Below, in pieces: positions 6,715 to 9,523 of a stretch of DNA of 9,523 bases. Under the pieces are notes generated by a model. The model worked only from the letters and a program-made list of their open reading frames with translations. It did not search any database and was not told the DNA's origin. How positions within the stretch are numbered: the stretch's first letter is position 1; each line of letters opens with the position of its first letter. Position numbers and translations under genes: made by a program. Source of the DNA: CAZEYT01 sp964516295 (GTDB lineage Bacteria > Verrucomicrobiota > Verrucomicrobiia > Chthoniobacterales > Terrimicrobiaceae); assembly GCA_964516295.1 (NCBI GenBank), contig CAZEYT010000097.1, positions 1-9,523 of the forward strand, given 5' to 3'.

Positions 6715-7536
6715 TCAACGGCCGCCTTCAGCCTCGGAGGAACGCCACTCGGCCGGCGTTTGCCCGGTCTGCTTCCGAAACCATCGCGAGAAATAGTTTT
6801 GATCCGAAAATCCGGCAGCATCGGCTGCATCGCGGATCAGCTTGTTTTCGCGCAAAAGACGCCGGACACGCTGAAGGCGGACCTTCTCGGCAAGCCCGCG
6901 CAAACTGAGTCCGGTCTCGCTTTTGACCAAACGACTCAGGTGGTCCGGATGATAGCCCAGCGCTGCGGCGGCGGATTTCGGTCCGGCGTTCGGCTCGCGT
7001 TCAAAATGACGCTGCACTTGGTGGAGCACGGTGAGCGCCGAATTCCGCGGAGCCCGGGGATGCCACCCGCTGAATTCCGCCAAAGCCGCGAGGAGGGCCA
7101 GGGCAGCGGAGGCCCGGCCGATCTCGTCTGGAACCCGTTTGTCATCGGCCACACGCGCCAGATTCGCAAGCAGAGACCGGATGCGGGCCATTTCCACCGC
7201 GCTTAGGTTACGGACCGCCGGACGACGGGGCCATGGAGCCCGGAAGTCCAGCATCAGGCAAAGCGGCGGCTGCGAAGCACTCCTCCGAAAAGCATGCCGG
7301 GTTCCGGGCGGCAGGAGAAGCATCGTTCCCGTCCTGACCGGATGCTCGGTGCCATTCACCTCTTCAAGACCGCGGCCCGAGAGGTAAACGAGACCCTGCC
7401 AGTGACGGTGCGCATGACGTCCCAGAGCTGCCGTTTCCGGTCGGTGACGGTGGAGTTCCAACCGCAGAACCGCCACCCCACCGGCGCGGGCGTCGAGACG
7501 CGTCCAAAGGACAGAACGAAAAAGGCGGTCGGGCAT
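6715..7536 (-). CDS. AraC-family transcriptional regulator
   Basis: From the ATG at 7536 the product has 273 residues. The N-terminal half is a cupin-type effector-binding domain (about 25-100: GRHAHRHWQGLVYLSGRG, GTMLLLPPGTRHAF). The C-terminal half is a two-helix-turn-helix AraC DNA-binding domain (about 175-265): AAAALGYHPDHLSRLVKSET is the first HTH and AADAAGFSDQNYFSRWFRKQ the second, ending QTPAEWR as usual. An in-frame upstream ATG at 7620 would give 301 residues; I prefer 7536 because the extra 28 codons read through the divergent promoter region and its paired half-sites. Against this, GGAGGA lies 12 nt upstream of the 7620 ATG. It is divergent from the GH88-like gene, which it probably controls, sensing a sugar or uronate. 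Confidence 0.9.
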   Translation of the reverse strand: MPDRLFRSVLWTRLDARAGGVAVLRLELHRHRPETAALGRHAHRHWQGLVYLSGRGLEEVNGTEHPVRTGTMLLLPPGTRHAFRRSASQPPLCLMLDFRAPWPRRPAVRNLSAVEMARIRSLLANLARVADDKRVPDEIGRASAALALLAALAEFSGWHPRAPRNSALTVLHQVQRHFEREPNAGPKSAAAALGYHPDHLSRLVKSETGLSLRGLAEKVRLQRVRRLLRENKLIRDAADAAGFSDQNYFSRWFRKQTGQTPAEWRSSEAEGGR

Positions 7537-7552
7537 TAGGTTAAGGAAATAT

Positions 7553-7587
7553 CGGATTTGTGCTAATGGCAACCCGATTTGCTCTAA
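7553..7587. promoter_or_regulatory. Putative AraC-type operator: two direct half-sites 21 bp apart
   Basis: Two 14-bp direct repeats, CGGATTTGTGCTAA (7553-7566) and CCGATTTGCTCTAA (7574-7587), match at 11 of 14 positions. Their start-to-start distance is exactly 21 bp, two helical turns. This is the arrangement bound by AraC-family monomers in tandem. The pair sits in the 90-bp spacer between the regulator (ATG 7536, minus) and the GH88-like gene (ATG 7627, plus), ending 39 bp before the latter. No convincing -35/-10 pair could be assigned for either gene, consistent with activator-dependent promoters. Repeat and spacing are seen; the protein-DNA assignment is inferred. Confidence 0.6.
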
Positions 7588-7626
7588 CACTCGCAACGCT
7601 GATGTGACAAGGTTTGGCATCGTCCA

Positions 7627-9012
7627 ATGATTTCCTCCGACCCGAATCTCTCACCCTCCGATTTCTCGCCACTCTTGGAAAAGTTCTGGGAAGCCTCCGG
7701 CCCGAAAATCCTTTCCATCGACGCGGCCGAAGTTTCCGGCTCGGCAACCCCGGTCTTCACTGTTCAAGGCAAATACACCGCCCGGGGTTGGACCGAATGG
7801 ACCCAGGGCTTTGTTTATGGCTCGGCCATTTTGCAATACGATGCAACCGGCGACGCGCAGTTTCTGTCAATTGGGCGGGAACGGACCCGCGAGAGGATGG
7901 CGCATCACATCACCCACATCGGCGTTCATGATCATGGGTTCAACAACGTTTCCACGTATTGCAATCTGCTTCGATTGATGGTGGAGGGCCGGATTCCCGA
8001 GGATGCTGCGGAGAAGGACTTTTACGAACTCGCTCTCAAATGTACCGGGGCTGTGCAGGCGGCCCGATGGTCGACCACCGCGACGGGGTCGGGATATATC
8101 TATTCATTCAACGGGCCGCATTCCCTTTTCGCCGATACAATCCGGTCTCTGCGTGCGCTGTCGGTCTCGCATCGTCTCGGACACGTGCTCATGGGCGAGC
8201 GAGATGTAAAAATCAGTCTCCTCGACCGGATTATTCAACATGCAAGAACAACGGCCGATTTTGCCGTGTTCTATGGCGAGGGACGTGACTCCTACGACAT
8301 CCGCGGTCGCGTGGCTCACGAAAGTATTTTCAACCGCAACGACGGAAACTTCCGCTGCCCGAACTCGCAGCAGGGATTCTCTCCGTTCACCACTTGGACC
8401 CGTGGGCTCGCATGGATCGTTCTCGGTTACCCCGAGCAGATGGAGTGGCTGGCCACTTTGGAAGACGCTGATTTGGAGCCGTTTGGCGGCCGCGCGGATG
8501 TCGAGGCGCTTTTCCTCCGAGCGGCATTGGCAGCCTGCGACTTCTACATCGAGCACACCCCGATCGATGGCATTCCTTATTGGGACACCGGTGCTCCCGA
8601 GTTGCATCGTATCCCCGATTACCTCAACCGTCCGGCGCAGATCGAGAATGACTTCGAGCCGGTGGACAGTTCCGCGGCCGCCATTGCCGCCCAGGGATTG
8701 CTTCGTCTCGGACGTTATCTGCAAAGCAAGGGCGACCCCGCCGGCGAGAAATACTGGAAGGCCGGACTCACCACGGCGCGCACGGTTCTTTCCGAACCTT
8801 ATCTTTCCACCGACGAAGCGCATCAGGGCTTGATTTTGCATTCCATCTATCACCGCCCGAACGGATGGGATTACATCCCGGAAGGAAGCAAGATCCCACG
8901 CGGAGAATCCTCGATGTGGGGCGACTATCACGCTCGGGAGCTGGCCCTCTATCTGCAGCGGATCATTGAAAACAAACCTTATTACACGTTTTTCGGCGGT
9001 GTTGGCCGCTAA
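7627..9012 (+). CDS. Glycoside hydrolase family 88-like unsaturated glucuronyl hydrolase
   Basis: The 461-residue protein shows the (alpha/alpha)6-barrel landmarks of GH88: GWTEWTQGFVYGSAIL (54-69), HDHGFNNVSTYCNLLRL (101-117), FADTIRSLRAL (168-178), the TTWTRGLAWIVLGYPEQ block (255-271), GIPYWDTGAP (315-324), PVDSSAAAIAAQGLLRLG (345-362) and ESSMWGDYHARELAL (427-441). By position, Asp102 and Asp170 are my candidates for the two catalytic aspartates. GH88 enzymes hydrate the C4-C5 double bond of unsaturated uronic acids left at oligosaccharide ends by polysaccharide lyases, releasing the uronate. No signal peptide is visible, so it likely acts in the cytoplasm on imported disaccharides. It heads an operon with a cupin and a Gfo/Idh/MocA gene and is divergent from an AraC regulator. 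The exact substrate cannot be told; no Shine-Dalgarno motif precedes the ATG. Confidence 0.87.
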   Translation: MISSDPNLSPSDFSPLLEKFWEASGPKILSIDAAEVSGSATPVFTVQGKYTARGWTEWTQGFVYGSAILQYDATGDAQFLSIGRERTRERMAHHITHIGVHDHGFNNVSTYCNLLRLMVEGRIPEDAAEKDFYELALKCTGAVQAARWSTTATGSGYIYSFNGPHSLFADTIRSLRALSVSHRLGHVLMGERDVKISLLDRIIQHARTTADFAVFYGEGRDSYDIRGRVAHESIFNRNDGNFRCPNSQQGFSPFTTWTRGLAWIVLGYPEQMEWLATLEDADLEPFGGRADVEALFLRAALAACDFYIEHTPIDGIPYWDTGAPELHRIPDYLNRPAQIENDFEPVDSSAAAIAAQGLLRLGRYLQSKGDPAGEKYWKAGLTTARTVLSEPYLSTDEAHQGLILHSIYHRPNGWDYIPEGSKIPRGESSMWGDYHARELALYLQRIIENKPYYTFFGGVGR

Positions 9013-9016
9013 GGAA
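9011..9016 (+). promoter_or_regulatory. Shine-Dalgarno site AAGGAA of the cupin gene
   Basis: AAGGAA begins inside the GH88-like stop codon (TAA 9010-9012) and ends 5 nt before the ATG at 9022. It is the only clear, well-spaced ribosome-binding site I find in the window and fixes the cupin start. Confidence 0.7.
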
Positions 9017-9021
9017 CTTTT

Positions 9022-9465
9022 ATGACCATATCCGATCTCTCCACGATGGAAGGCCGCCGCTACCCAGCGCGTCGTCGCACGCAGAATCTCGCAGGCGGAG
9101 TCGCCCCGATCCAAGCCAGGAATTTCTGCATCGGCAATGTCACGCTCGATCCCGATGGCGGACAGGTTCCCTGGCATAATCAAGAACAGGAGGAAGTTTA
9201 CTTTGTCATCGAAGGCACCGGCGAGATGTGCCTTGGCGAAGAACGTCAAACGCTCACATCCGGCCAAATGGTCTATATTCCCTCCGGGGTTTTCCATCAG
9301 CTCACAAACATCGGCTCCACGCCGCTTCGCATGCTCTATTGCTACGGGCCTGCCGGTGATGTGGCACACTGGCGTCAGGAACTTGAAGGAACGCTTCCAA
9401 AAGCGGGAATCGACGTTCCACCGCTCCCGGAGGGCGCCCGCCCGCAGTGTACTCAGAAACCTTGA
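9022..9465 (+). CDS. Single-domain cupin protein
   Basis: The 147-residue protein has both cupin motifs. Motif 1 is G47...W51-H52-N-Q54-E-Q-E-E58-VYFVIEG65, so the usual second His of HxH is Gln54 while His52 and Glu58 remain. Motif 2 is G81QMVYIP87SG89VFH92QLTN96, a perfect match to G(X)5PXG(X)2H(X)3N. It is therefore a likely metal-binding small beta-barrel, cytoplasmic because no signal is seen. Cupins of this kind often sit in uronate and sugar clusters (for example KdgF, which linearises unsaturated uronates), but this sequence is not closely KdgF-like by eye, so a catalytic role in the same pathway is only a possibility. It begins 9 bp after the GH88-like gene and is followed after 13 bp by the oxidoreductase. 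Confidence 0.85.
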   Translation: MTISDLSTMEGRRYPARRRTQNLAGGVAPIQARNFCIGNVTLDPDGGQVPWHNQEQEEVYFVIEGTGEMCLGEERQTLTSGQMVYIPSGVFHQLTNIGSTPLRMLYCYGPAGDVAHWRQELEGTLPKAGIDVPPLPEGARPQCTQKP

Positions 9466-9478
9466 TCCTTAGAATCTT

Positions 9479-9523
9479 ATGAAAACTCACGAAGTCGGAA
9501 TTATCATGAACGGCGTTTCCGGA
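9479..9523 (+). CDS. Gfo/Idh/MocA-family oxidoreductase, N-terminal fragment (3' truncated by window)
   Basis: Only 15 codons are present: MKTHEVGIIMNGVSG. The VGIIMNGV(T/S)G start is characteristic of a Gfo/Idh/MocA subgroup in which it forms the first strand and nucleotide-binding loop of the Rossmann fold. Such enzymes oxidise or reduce sugars, inositols or uronate derivatives with NAD(P). The ATG lies 13 bp after the cupin stop in the same direction, so it is likely the third gene of the GH88-cupin operon. The call rests on very few residues and on context. Confidence 0.6.
   Translation, partial: MKTHEVGIIMNGVSG

Noticed and set aside
6679..7206. Plus-strand ORF in the convergent and regulator region
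   Set aside because: It is the reverse complement of the AraC HTH domain and lacks any domain signal.
8104..9369. Long minus-strand ORF (421 codons) opposite the GH88-like and cupin genes
   Set aside because: It spans two clearly recognisable plus-strand genes and has no recognisable motifs of its own.

Overview
The window is 9.5 kb of G+C-rich, densely packed bacterial chromosome. It carries outer-membrane lipid transport genes (so a Gram-negative envelope), an oxidase-assembly-like membrane protein (respiratory), and a small glycan-degradation cluster. The mix, the scarcity of Shine-Dalgarno motifs and the start of a distinctive Gfo/Idh/MocA gene suggest the Verrucomicrobiota/PVC group, perhaps an Opitutae-like lineage. 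That assignment is inferred from gene style, not demonstrated.

Region 1 (1-994) is the translation/secretion housekeeping end: the 3' end of ffh (signal recognition particle GTPase), rpsP (ribosomal protein bS16), khpA (KH-domain RNA-binding protein) and a tiny predicted lipoprotein whose start overlaps the khpA stop. The rimM-trmD-rplS genes that often follow rpsP/khpA are not here.

Region 2 (995-3720) is a co-directional lipid-transport set: an unrecognised 85-residue protein, an MlaE-type permease, an MlaF-type ATPase and an MlaD-type MCE protein. Three junctions in this set and the next overlap by 4 bp (TTGA, ATGA, GTGA), indicating translational coupling. No mlaB or mlaC homologue is seen.

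Region 3 (3744-6595) is the most unusual part. A 754-residue polytopic membrane protein joins an N-terminal caa3-type CtaG oxidase-assembly domain to a NapH/NosR/CcoG-like polyferredoxin membrane module and an extra histidine-bearing membrane domain. It is followed, with a 4-bp overlap, by a secreted, C-terminally anchored YtkA/FixH-like protein. I infer a copper or redox delivery device for a haem-copper oxidase.

Region 4 (6715-9523) is a carbohydrate locus. An AraC-family regulator (minus strand) is divergent from a GH88-like unsaturated glucuronyl hydrolase, a single-domain cupin and the first 15 codons of a Gfo/Idh/MocA oxidoreductase. The divergent spacer contains two direct half-sites exactly 21 bp apart, the geometry expected of an AraC-family operator. 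I found no tRNA, rRNA, CRISPR array, insertion sequence or prophage signal.
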